Below the pieces are notes generated by a model. It was given only the letters and a program-made list of their open reading frames with translations, did no database searches and had not been told where the DNA came from. DNA of 64,000 nt, taken from RBG-16-57-11 sp964503145 (lineage in GTDB: Bacteria; Chloroflexota; Anaerolineae; Anaerolineales; UBA4823). The stretch lies in NCBI GenBank assembly GCA_964503145.1, contig CAZCYV010000018.1, forward strand, positions 1 to 64,000, written 5' to 3'. Positions 33,202 to 41,145 of this stretch are shown here, in pieces; within the stretch, counting starts at the first letter, position 1, and each line of letters opens with the position of its first letter. The position numbers and the translations under genes were made by a program.

Positions 33202-35877
33202 CTATGGCTGCGCCACATTTACCAGGCTCTTCCCCTCCAGTCGCCCCTGCAGAAGCTTGTCGATCTCCTGGGGGGCAACTGGCGGCGCGAACAAGAACCC
33301 CTGGCCTCGATCACAACCCAACTCCTTGAGCTGAATGTACTGCTGCAAGGTTTCCACGCCTTCCGCAGTCGTGTACAGGCCAAGCTCATGGGCCAGGTCG
33401 ATTACTTTTTTCACCAGGGGGATGTCCTTGCGCTCTTCACCGATCTTATCGATGAAGGTTTGATCAATCTTCAGCCCGCTGATCGGGAATTGTTTCAAAT
33501 TCAGTAGGGAGGCGTTGCCGGTGCCGAAGTTGTCGATCTGGACGCCAATCCCCATCTCTCGCAGTTCGAGGATGATGCGCGTCATCGCCTCGTAATTGGC
33601 CGAGACGATGCTCTCGGTGACTTCCAGGCTCAAGGTATGTGGATCCAGACCGGTGTTCTTGATAATTTGCCGAATGCGACTCAGCAAATCTGGACGGATC
33701 AACAGGCTGCTGGTCAGGTTAACGTTGAGCTGTATCAGCGGATCGACCGGAAAGCGCAAATGCCATTCATGGATCTGGCGACAGGCCTCTTCGAACACCC
33801 ACCAATCGATAGGGGTGATCAACCCCGATTCTTGCGCCAGCGGGATGAACTCGCTCGCCAGCAGCAGACCATGCACCGGGTGCATCCATTGCACCAGGGC
33901 CTCCAGACCAACCAGTTGACCTGTGGGCATCGCCACCAACGGCTGATAATAAACCAGAAGCTGATCCTTCTTTAGCGCTTGCTGCAGATCGGATTCCAGC
34001 GCCACCCGTCTCAAAATCCGCTCGCGCATCGCCGGGTCGAAGAGCTGGTAGGTGCCTTTGCCGCTGGCCTTTGCCCCATACATGGCAATATCTGCATCTC
34101 GCAAGACATCTTCGGGCTGTTGGTAGCCTGTGGAACTGAGCACGATACCTATGCTGGCGTTGGTGGACACCAGGACCCTGTGTTTGTCCAGGTAAATCGG
34201 ATGAGACAGGATGTCAATGATCCGCTCGGCCACCGCGATCACATAATTGGCATCGCGGATGTCCTCCAGCAGAATGACGAATTCATCGCCCCCTAATCGG
34301 GCCACGATATCCGAGCCGCGCAGTTGCGATTTGAGCAGCCCGGCAACCGTGATCAATAGCTCATCACCTGCCGGGTGTCCCAGGCTATCGTTGATGTATT
34401 TAAATCGGTCGAGATCCAGGAACAGCACTGCGAACAGGTAATCCTGGTTCTGGTTTGTCCGTTGGATTGCTGCCTGCAATCGCTCCAGGATGATCGCCCG
34501 ATTGGGCAATTGGGTGAGCGCGTCGGTGGTGGCATCACGGAACAGCTTGGCTTCGAACTCCTTCCGCTCGCTGATATCTGTCTGCGAACCGGCAATACGG
34601 CTGGCGGAATTATCCTGGCCACGCACAGCCAGCCCGCGGCTCAGCATCCAGCGATAGCGCCCATCCTGATGGAGGATGCGATATTCGCACTCGAAGAACG
34701 GGGTCATCCAGCGCAGGTGCGCAGAGAGCGCTCGTTTTAGCGGCTCCACATCCTGTGGATGAACTCTGCTGAACCACTCTTCTGGGTCGTGGTCAATTTC
34801 GTCATCGCTGTATCCCAGCATGGCCTTCCAGCGAGAGGAGTAGTAAATCTTGTTGTTCTTTAAGTTCCAATCCCAAATGCCGTCATTCGCCCCACGCACG
34901 GCCAACGCATAGCGCTCTTCGCTTTCGCGCAGCGCCGCCTCAACGCGCTTGCGCTCGTTCAACTCGCGCCGCGCCTGCTCGTACAGACTGGCGTTCTCCA
35001 GGGCGACCGCAGCGTAATCCACCAGAGAGGTCAACACGACCTCGTCTTTTTGGCTGAATTCTCGCCGGGCAATGCGATTATCGACCGCCAATACCCCCAA
35101 TGGGCGCCCGCGGGAAAAGATCGGCACATAGAGCAGGCTATGCACCAGGAAGCCGGTGCTGATCTTCAGCCGACTGCCCGGGCTGCCTTTCGAGCTGCGC
35201 ACTGGCCGCCCGGAACGGATGGCGACGCCGATCAGCGAGTCCTGGACGGGCAGGCTGGTGGTCTTGATCAAACTTTCGTCGATGTTCTTGACCGCCCGAA
35301 GGTGGAATTTGCCGGATTGGGCGTCCAGCAGGGCCAGGAAACCTTCCTCGGCCTGGGTGAGCTGGACGGCCGCTTCGACGATGCGTCGCAGCACCTCATC
35401 TAGTTCCAGTGTGGAAGTCACGCTCTGGCCAATTTTCGAAAGTGCGCTCAGCCAGGCCACCTGTTCTTTGAGCTCTTCCGTCAGGCGGTCGGCTTTCTGA
35501 CGCAGGCGGGTTTCGTTCAGGGCGCGCGTGATCGCGGCTTCGAGCTGGTCAGCCTCCACCGGTTTGACCAGGTAATCCTGGACGCCCAGCCGAAAGGCTT
35601 CGGCGGCGATATGCTCCGATCCATGCGCGGTAAAGAGCACGGTTGGGATGCGAAACCCTTCCTTTTGCAACTGGCGCAGGATATCCAGGCCTGTTGCGTC
35701 TGGCAACTCCAGATCCAACAAAATCAAGGACGGCGGGGAAGAACGAATTGCTTCGAGCGCGCTCTTGCCGTTGTAAACGATGTTCCCGCTGAACCCCAGG
35801 CTGGGAAGCAACCGGTAAGCGATGAAATCCCCCAACTGGCGATTATCGTCAACGACCAGGATGTTCTCTTTATTCAC
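33202..35877 (-). CDS. REC-GAF-PAS-GGDEF-EAL cyclic-di-GMP signalling protein
   Basis: 891 residues. A receiver domain (1-120) has phospho-acceptor D55 and K at VKPVE. A GAF domain follows (about 150-305), then a coiled segment, a PAS/PAC domain (about 325-440), GGDEF (about 450-615) and EAL (about 625-880). The GGDEF active motif is intact (RLGGDEF), so cyclase activity is likely. The EAL motif is present (GLEALVQW), with NVNLTS, EVTES and TAEGVET, but the usual DDFGTG metal motif reads DNFGTG, so phosphodiesterase activity is doubtful. No membrane segment: a soluble response-regulator-type switch. No partner kinase adjacent. A 175-bp gap separates it from the ABC operon. Confidence 0.93.
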   Translation of the reverse strand: MNKENILVVDDNRQLGDFIAYRLLPSLGFSGNIVYNGKSALEAIRSSPPSLILLDLELPDATGLDILRQLQKEGFRIPTVLFTAHGSEHIAAEAFRLGVQDYLVKPVEADQLEAAITRALNETRLRQKADRLTEELKEQVAWLSALSKIGQSVTSTLELDEVLRRIVEAAVQLTQAEEGFLALLDAQSGKFHLRAVKNIDESLIKTTSLPVQDSLIGVAIRSGRPVRSSKGSPGSRLKISTGFLVHSLLYVPIFSRGRPLGVLAVDNRIARREFSQKDEVVLTSLVDYAAVALENASLYEQARRELNERKRVEAALRESEERYALAVRGANDGIWDWNLKNNKIYYSSRWKAMLGYSDDEIDHDPEEWFSRVHPQDVEPLKRALSAHLRWMTPFFECEYRILHQDGRYRWMLSRGLAVRGQDNSASRIAGSQTDISERKEFEAKLFRDATTDALTQLPNRAIILERLQAAIQRTNQNQDYLFAVLFLDLDRFKYINDSLGHPAGDELLITVAGLLKSQLRGSDIVARLGGDEFVILLEDIRDANYVIAVAERIIDILSHPIYLDKHRVLVSTNASIGIVLSSTGYQQPEDVLRDADIAMYGAKASGKGTYQLFDPAMRERILRRVALESDLQQALKKDQLLVYYQPLVAMPTGQLVGLEALVQWMHPVHGLLLASEFIPLAQESGLITPIDWWVFEEACRQIHEWHLRFPVDPLIQLNVNLTSSLLIRPDLLSRIRQIIKNTGLDPHTLSLEVTESIVSANYEAMTRIILELREMGIGVQIDNFGTGNASLLNLKQFPISGLKIDQTFIDKIGEERKDIPLVKKVIDLAHELGLYTTAEGVETLQQYIQLKELGCDRGQGFLFAPPVAPQEIDKLLQGRLEGKSLVNVAQP

Positions 35878-35941
35878 GGATTCCTTGCTCTGGCAGCGCG
35901 CCTGTTTGTCCGAAAGATGACCTCATTGCAAGAATCTTGTA

Positions 35942-35982
35942 GCGGACGCCAGGGATAATTGTAACTCATCGCGAGCGTCCGC
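35942..35982. repeat. Inverted repeat between ABC operon and GGDEF/EAL gene
   Basis: GCGGACGC (35942-35949) and GCGTCCGC (35975-35982) are perfect 8-bp arms around 25 nt. It lies after the permease stop and before the GGDEF/EAL start, with no U-tract, so it may be a weak terminator or an operator. Confidence 0.4.
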
Positions 35983-36052
35983 GGAGGTCAGAAGGCTCAG
36001 TTTTCCTGGAAAAGCGCCTGGTTGCCATAAACGAGGAGCTGACCAGTTCCGC

Positions 36053-37279
36053 TCACTCGTAGCGCAACGCCTCGACCGGCTCCAGCCCGGCGGCGCGGTT
36101 GGCCGGGTACAGGCCGAAAAACAGGCCAACCGCCGTGGAAAACAGCGTCGCCAGCAGGATGGTGTCTATCCCAATCTGCGGATCGATGGCGGTCCCCTGC
36201 GCTTCGGCGATCTGGCCAACGATATAAGAGATCAAAGCGCCCAAACCGATGCCAATCAGCCCGCCGAACATGCTCAGCAGGGACGATTCGGTCAGGAATT
36301 GGATCAGGATATCAATGCGGCGCGCCCCGAGCGCTTTACGCAGCCCAATCTCGCGCGTTCGCTCGGTGACCGAGACCAGCATGATGTTCATGATCCCAAT
36401 CCCGCCCACCAGCAGCGAAATTGCGGCTATGCCCCCCAGAAAAATGGTCAAAACGCTGGTGATCGTGCGCGCGGTGTCGAGAAAATCCTGTTGCGAGAGA
36501 ATGGTGAAATCATCTGCTCCGATCGCCGTGCGATGGCGAGCGCGCAGGATTTGGGCGATTTCGTCGCTGGCGCGCGGCACATCGTTGGCGTTGATCGCCT
36601 GCACGATCAGCAGATCGATGCGATCGCGCGAGGACCGCCGCAGGAGCCGCGTTTGGGCCGTAGTGAGCGGCACCATGATGCGGTCATCCTGGTTGCCAAA
36701 GCCGGAACCGCCTTTCGATTCGAGCACGCCGATCACGGTAAACGGCTGACCTTCGACCCGTATGGTTTCACCCGTCAGGCCTTCCCTGCGCCCAAACAGG
36801 CGCTCGGCCACTTCCGGACCGATCAGCACCACCGAAGCCCTGCCTAGAATGTGCTCTTCGCGGATAAACTCGCCTTCGGTGACGTTCAAATTGCGCACCG
36901 GCCCGTACTCGGGGGTAATCCCGCTGACCTGGGTGGTGGTGGTCTCGCCGCCCGCAGAGACCTGCACCGTCCCCTGCAGAACCGGCGCCACACCCACCAC
37001 CGAGGGCGCCTGGAAGGGATCCGCAATGGCCGCCACATCCCCCAGGGTGAGCGGCTTTGGGTTGCGCACATCCTCCGAACCGCCGCTGAAGACGAAAAGC
37101 AGGTTGGTGCCGATCCCCTGGATCGAGCCGGTGATGGTGTTTTCGGCGCCGCGGCCAATCGAAACGATGGCGATCACCGCCGCCACGCCGATGACGATCC
37201 CGATGATGGTCAAACCGGAGCGCAGTTTATTGGATGCCAGGCTCTCCAGCGCCTCTAAAATGGATTGCAGGACGATCAT
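36053..37279 (-). CDS. MacB-like ABC transporter permease (FtsX family)
   Basis: 408 residues. TM1 is about 20-42, then a large extracytoplasmic MacB periplasmic-core-type domain (about 45-285), then three C-terminal helices (about 288-312, 335-360, 370-395) with the FtsX region motif (VSVTERTREIGLRKALGARR). It ends in the usual LEPVEALRYE. It forms a tripartite-type exporter with the ATPase (4-bp ATGA overlap upstream) and the adaptor. Typical cargo are peptides, lipoproteins or macrolides; the specific cargo is unknown. Confidence 0.93.
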   Translation of the reverse strand: MIVLQSILEALESLASNKLRSGLTIIGIVIGVAAVIAIVSIGRGAENTITGSIQGIGTNLLFVFSGGSEDVRNPKPLTLGDVAAIADPFQAPSVVGVAPVLQGTVQVSAGGETTTTQVSGITPEYGPVRNLNVTEGEFIREEHILGRASVVLIGPEVAERLFGRREGLTGETIRVEGQPFTVIGVLESKGGSGFGNQDDRIMVPLTTAQTRLLRRSSRDRIDLLIVQAINANDVPRASDEIAQILRARHRTAIGADDFTILSQQDFLDTARTITSVLTIFLGGIAAISLLVGGIGIMNIMLVSVTERTREIGLRKALGARRIDILIQFLTESSLLSMFGGLIGIGLGALISYIVGQIAEAQGTAIDPQIGIDTILLATLFSTAVGLFFGLYPANRAAGLEPVEALRYE

Positions 37280-37959
37280 GCTCCCTCCACCATACCATCT
37301 CGGATGCGGATGATGCGCTGAGTTTGCGCCGCCACTTCGGGGTCATGGGTGACGATCAGCAGCGTTGTGCCACGCTCTTTATTCAGCTTGAGCAGCAAGT
37401 TCATGATTTCGACGCCCGACTTGCTGTCCAGGTTGCCAGTTGGTTCATCGGCCAGGATGATCGCCGGGTCATTCACTAAGGCCCGGGCGATCGCCACACG
37501 CTGCTGCTGTCCGCCGGAAAGTTCATTAGGCCGATGATTGATGCGATCATCAAGCCCCACAGCTTGCAGCGCAGCGCGAGCGCGCTCCCGGCGCCCACTG
37601 AGCACCCCCGAATAGCGCATTGGCAACTCCACATTTACAAGGGCAGTCGCCCGCGGCAGAAGGTTGAAACTTTGAAAAACAAAGCCCACCTTGCGATTGC
37701 GAATCGAGGCAAGTTGATCGTCCTTCAGCGCCGAGACATTTACGCCATCCAGGTAGTATTCCCCCGATGTAGGCCGATCCAAACAGCCAATGATGTTCAT
37801 CAGAGTGGACTTGCCCGATCCAGAGGGACCCATGATCGCCACCACCTCGCCGCGCGCCACTTTCATCGACAGGCCGCGCAGGGCATGCACCTCCACTTTG
37901 CCCATCACATATACTTTGGACAAATCCCGGGCTTCGATGACCCAGTCGCTCATGCTCAT
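37276..37959 (-). CDS. MacB-like ABC transporter ATP-binding protein
   Basis: 227 residues. Walker A GPSGSGKST (44-52), Q-loop FQSFNLLP, signature LSGGQQQRVAIARAL, Walker B ILADEPTGNLD and H-loop VTHDPEVA. This is the LolD/MacB subgroup that powers mechanotransmission exporters. It overlaps the permease start and the adaptor stop by 4 bp each, so three genes form one coupled operon. Confidence 0.95.
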   Translation of the reverse strand: MSMSDWVIEARDLSKVYVMGKVEVHALRGLSMKVARGEVVAIMGPSGSGKSTLMNIIGCLDRPTSGEYYLDGVNVSALKDDQLASIRNRKVGFVFQSFNLLPRATALVNVELPMRYSGVLSGRRERARAALQAVGLDDRINHRPNELSGGQQQRVAIARALVNDPAIILADEPTGNLDSKSGVEIMNLLLKLNKERGTTLLIVTHDPEVAAQTQRIIRIRDGMVEGA

Positions 37960-39320
37960 CTCCTCTGGACGAACGGCGGCGGCCCATTGGTCTCGAACAC
38001 TGTCGGCGGATTCAGAACGATCAGATCGCCGACCTGCAACTCTCCTGAAACCACTTGACTGGCGACATCCGACGAGGCCCCAATCTGAATCGTCACCGGC
38101 ACCACCTGGTTGTCTTTCAGAATATAGACCACCTGTTTCCCATTCTGGAAACGCACCGCACGGTTGGGCACGAGCAAAACATCCTCCAACTGATCGACGA
38201 CGATGTTCACCGCGGCGGTCATGCCGGGCTTGACATCCGCGTCCGCATCGATCAGTTCAACGGTCACCTTGAATTCGATGCCCCCCTGGACTTCGCTGCC
38301 CACCCGATCCACCTGCGACACCTGCCCGGCGTACTCCTTGCCGCGAATGGCGTCGAAGGTAAGCTTGACGTCCTGGCCAGGCCGAATCTGGTTGATATCG
38401 ACTTCGGACACGGATACATCCACCAGCAGAGAAGACAGATCATCCAAGCGGAAGGCCGGTGTGTTGGGCGAGACCTGATCGCCGGGCTGAGCTTCCACCA
38501 GGGTGACGGTGCCGTCGAATGGAGCTTCGATCCACGCCTGGCGCAGCGCAGCCTCAGCAGCTGCGATGCGCGCCTGGGCGGCGGCCACGTCATCCGGGTT
38601 CGGGCCGTTTTTCCATTTCTCGTAATCCTGGCGCGCCTTCTCCAGGTTGGACTGCGCCACCTGCAAGGCGTATTCGTAATCCAGGCGCTTCACCGCGGCG
38701 TTGTAATCCGCCTGCGCCCGGTCCAGGGCGTCTTTCAGTTCCTGGCGTTTAGGATCGTTCGAGGAGAGCAGTTTTACCGGCTCGAAAGCCGCTCGCGCCT
38801 GATCCAACTTCTCTTGCATGACATCCAGCGCTTCCATCGTGCTCAGCCCCTGCAATTCGGCCGGCATGATGTAGTTATCCAGACGATATTGCGCGTCGCG
38901 CACCGCCTGGGCAGCATTCGAAATCGCCTGCAAGGCCTGAATTTTGGCCGTTTCCGCGTTGGTAGTCAGGTCCTCCAGCGCCTTTTTGGCGTTGACCAGA
39001 TCGGCCTGCGCCAGAATAATCGCTTGCGGCAAGGATGTCTGCTCTAGTTCTGCCAGTTTATCCCCGGCTTTAACCCGGTCGCCGACCTCGACGAACACTT
39101 CACCCACCGTGCCCGTGGTCTTCCATGTCAGAACGGCCGTCTGCTTGGATCGCACCTGTCCGGTTGCCCCAATGGTAGAGGTTAACTGGCCGCGGACAGC
39201 CGCTTCGGTCTGCAAATTCTGCACTGCCGCTGCTTGCTGTCCGGCGCGCCACTGCATAAACGCGTATCCGCTGCCTGCCAGCACAGCGATCACCACAAGA
39301 AGAACCAACAATTTTTTCAT
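37956..39320 (-). CDS. Membrane-fusion adaptor (MacA/HlyD family)
   Basis: 454 residues. N-terminal anchor helix (about 3-22). A biotinyl-lipoyl hairpin domain is split by a long coiled coil (about 95-270, rich in Ala/Gln/Glu/Lys heptads). Beta-barrel and membrane-proximal domains follow (about 290-445). VEVGDRVKAGDKLAELE and IEAPFDGTVT are the classic lipoyl half motifs. In monoderms such adaptors link the FtsX-type permease to the cell wall side. First gene of the adaptor-ATPase-permease operon. Confidence 0.92.
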   Translation of the reverse strand: MKKLLVLLVVIAVLAGSGYAFMQWRAGQQAAAVQNLQTEAAVRGQLTSTIGATGQVRSKQTAVLTWKTTGTVGEVFVEVGDRVKAGDKLAELEQTSLPQAIILAQADLVNAKKALEDLTTNAETAKIQALQAISNAAQAVRDAQYRLDNYIMPAELQGLSTMEALDVMQEKLDQARAAFEPVKLLSSNDPKRQELKDALDRAQADYNAAVKRLDYEYALQVAQSNLEKARQDYEKWKNGPNPDDVAAAQARIAAAEAALRQAWIEAPFDGTVTLVEAQPGDQVSPNTPAFRLDDLSSLLVDVSVSEVDINQIRPGQDVKLTFDAIRGKEYAGQVSQVDRVGSEVQGGIEFKVTVELIDADADVKPGMTAAVNIVVDQLEDVLLVPNRAVRFQNGKQVVYILKDNQVVPVTIQIGASSDVASQVVSGELQVGDLIVLNPPTVFETNGPPPFVQRR

Positions 39321-39438
39321 ACAAAACCCTCAGAGTCCTGGATCATTTCCAAAACTTGATTCTACTCCAAACCCACTTAAAACGATGGGCTGGCGTGTCT
39401 TGCAGTGGTGAGAAAATGATTAAACTTCATCAAAATTG

Positions 39439-39452
39439 ATGACAACTGTCAT
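39439..39452. promoter_or_regulatory. Palindrome ATGACA-n2-TGTCAT upstream of GltD-like gene
   Basis: ATGACAACTGTCAT is a near-perfect dyad with flanking TTG/CAA similarity, and a further TTGTGACA half site lies at 39459-39466. It lies in the divergent region between the adaptor and the oxidoreductase and is a candidate operator; the regulator is unknown. Confidence 0.35.
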
Positions 39453-39553
39453 TCAAATTTGTGACATCTGAGACTGAATTAAAACCTCTTTACTCATTAT
39501 TATCAGATACGATTTCAAAGCGCATTCACGGAACAATTCGGAGGACATGGCAA

Positions 39554-40990
39554 ATGAGAAGCATCCCGGGTGATTTCCTGGCCATCGATCGGAAAATTCG
39601 CGCCAAGACGCCCTCGCAAGGGGTTCGCACCCGCCCTGTCGAAGAGCGGGTGTGCGATTTTGATGATGTGGTCATCCCGTTGGATCCAGAGAGTGCGATG
39701 CTCGAAGCGGCGCGCTGCGTTCAGTGTCCCGATCCGGCGCCTTGCATGCTGGCCTGCCCGGCGCATAACGACATCCCCTCGGCGATGTGGTTGATCGAGC
39801 AAGGCAAATTCCTGGAAGCGGCCAGCCTGTATCGCCAGACCAGTTCGCTGCCCGAGATCTGCGGGCGCGTCTGCCCCCATGAGCAACTATGCCAGGGCTC
39901 GTGCTCTCAGAACAAGGCCATTTCACCTGTGATGACCGGCGCGCTGGAAGCCTTCGTGGTCGACTACGCGCGCCGCATCCAGGGAGCGCAGATCCCCAAA
40001 GGGAAGCCGAACGGGAAGCGGGTGGCGATCATCGGGGCTGGCCCGGCGGGGCTGTCTTGCGCCGAACAATTGGTGCAAAAAGGGTATCAGGTGGTTATCT
40101 ACGAGTCCAAGCCGGGGCCTGGCGGCCTGCTGACCTACGGCATCCCCAGCTTCAAGCTCCCCAAGGATGTCGTCTTCAACCGCGTTCACGATCTGGAAGC
40201 CGCCGGGGTGGAATTTGTCTATAGCACCTACGTTGGTAAGGATTTGACGATCGACGATTTGTTCACCCACGGTTACCAGGCGGTCTTCGTCGGCGTCGGC
40301 ACCGAGATCGACGCCCCGATGGAAGTGCCAGGCGAAGATCTGCCAGGCGTGTACAAAGCCACCGAGTTCCTGATGCGCTGCAACGTGGACCCGGCGCTCC
40401 TGCCCGAAGGGATGCGTTCCAGGCCCGAAATTGGCAAGAAGGTGGTGGTGATCGGCGGCGGGGACACCGCTTCGGACTGCCTGCGCACCGCGTTGCGTTT
40501 AGGCGCAGAGGAGGTGGTTTGCCTGTACCGCCGCACGGAAAAGGAAATGCCCGGTGGGCGACATGACCGCGAACTGGCCAAAGAGGAAGGCGCTAAATAC
40601 CAGTTCCTCACCCAACCGGTCCGCTTCATCGCTGGCGAAAATGGGCGCCTGAAAGAGGTGGAGTGCATTCGCATGGAACTGGGCGAGCCTGACGCCAAAG
40701 GCCGCCGCCGGCCGGTGCCAGTGGAAGGCTCGAACTTCATTGTCCAGGCCGACTGCGCCGTCACAGCAGTGAGCTATTGGCCAGATCCGATCATCGGACA
40801 GACCACCCCAGGCTTGAAGACCGATAAATGGGGATTGATCTTCATCGACTCCGAAACGGGCGCCACCTCGCGGCCGGGCGTTTACGCCGGCGGCGATGAC
40901 GTCACCGGCCCCAGCCTGGTGGTCACGGCTATGGTGGCAGGCCGCAAAGCTGCCAAAGCCATCGATGAATACTTGAAAGGCTTATCGTAG
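39554..40990 (+). CDS. GltD-like NAD(P)-dependent oxidoreductase
   Basis: 478 residues from ATG 39554 (CGGAGGA upstream). The N-terminal ferredoxin-like part has two cysteine groups (CVQCPDPAPCMLACP and CGRVCPHEQLCQGSC) for two 4Fe-4S clusters. FAD-binding GAGPAGLSCAEQL and NAD(P)-binding GGGDTASDCLRTAL follow, with a final GVYAGGDDVTGPSLVVTAM. This is the glutamate synthase beta-subunit family, which also includes NfnB-type and stand-alone electron-transfer subunits. No gltB is adjacent, so the partner is unknown. Confidence 0.9.
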   Translation: MRSIPGDFLAIDRKIRAKTPSQGVRTRPVEERVCDFDDVVIPLDPESAMLEAARCVQCPDPAPCMLACPAHNDIPSAMWLIEQGKFLEAASLYRQTSSLPEICGRVCPHEQLCQGSCSQNKAISPVMTGALEAFVVDYARRIQGAQIPKGKPNGKRVAIIGAGPAGLSCAEQLVQKGYQVVIYESKPGPGGLLTYGIPSFKLPKDVVFNRVHDLEAAGVEFVYSTYVGKDLTIDDLFTHGYQAVFVGVGTEIDAPMEVPGEDLPGVYKATEFLMRCNVDPALLPEGMRSRPEIGKKVVVIGGGDTASDCLRTALRLGAEEVVCLYRRTEKEMPGGRHDRELAKEEGAKYQFLTQPVRFIAGENGRLKEVECIRMELGEPDAKGRRRPVPVEGSNFIVQADCAVTAVSYWPDPIIGQTTPGLKTDKWGLIFIDSETGATSRPGVYAGGDDVTGPSLVVTAMVAGRKAAKAIDEYLKGLS

Positions 40991-41068
40991 TTGCCTGATC
41001 CCGATCATCGCACCGGGTCTCGGCACCTGAATAGACCAGATCCGGCCTGAATATTCACAGGGATAGGG

Positions 41069-41074
41069 TATAAT
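41069..41074 (+). promoter_or_regulatory. -10 element upstream of gyrA
   Basis: TATAAT in GGGTATAATATG; a matching -35 is weak. Predicted start near 41081, exactly where the terminator hairpin begins, so the hairpin would be the 5' end of the transcript. Confidence 0.45.
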
Positions 41075-41079
41075 ATGAA

Positions 41080-41110
41080 GGCTGTGCGCAACTCACGCAC
41101 AGCCTTTTTT
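41080..41110 (+). terminator. Intrinsic terminator / 5' hairpin before gyrA
   Basis: GGCTGTGCG (41080-41088) pairs with CGCACAGCC (41096-41104), followed by six T (41105-41110). It ends 35 bp before gyrA. It can end the upstream oxidoreductase transcript, or act as an attenuator if the TATAAT at 41069 is used. Confidence 0.85.
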
Positions 41111-41145
41111 ACGTGTTAGTCCAACCAAGAAGGATGATTGAACCA

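Noticed and set aside
35878..36052. c-di-GMP riboswitch upstream of the GGDEF-EAL gene
   Set aside because: Only a simple 8-bp inverted repeat is visible; no conserved riboswitch core was recognised.
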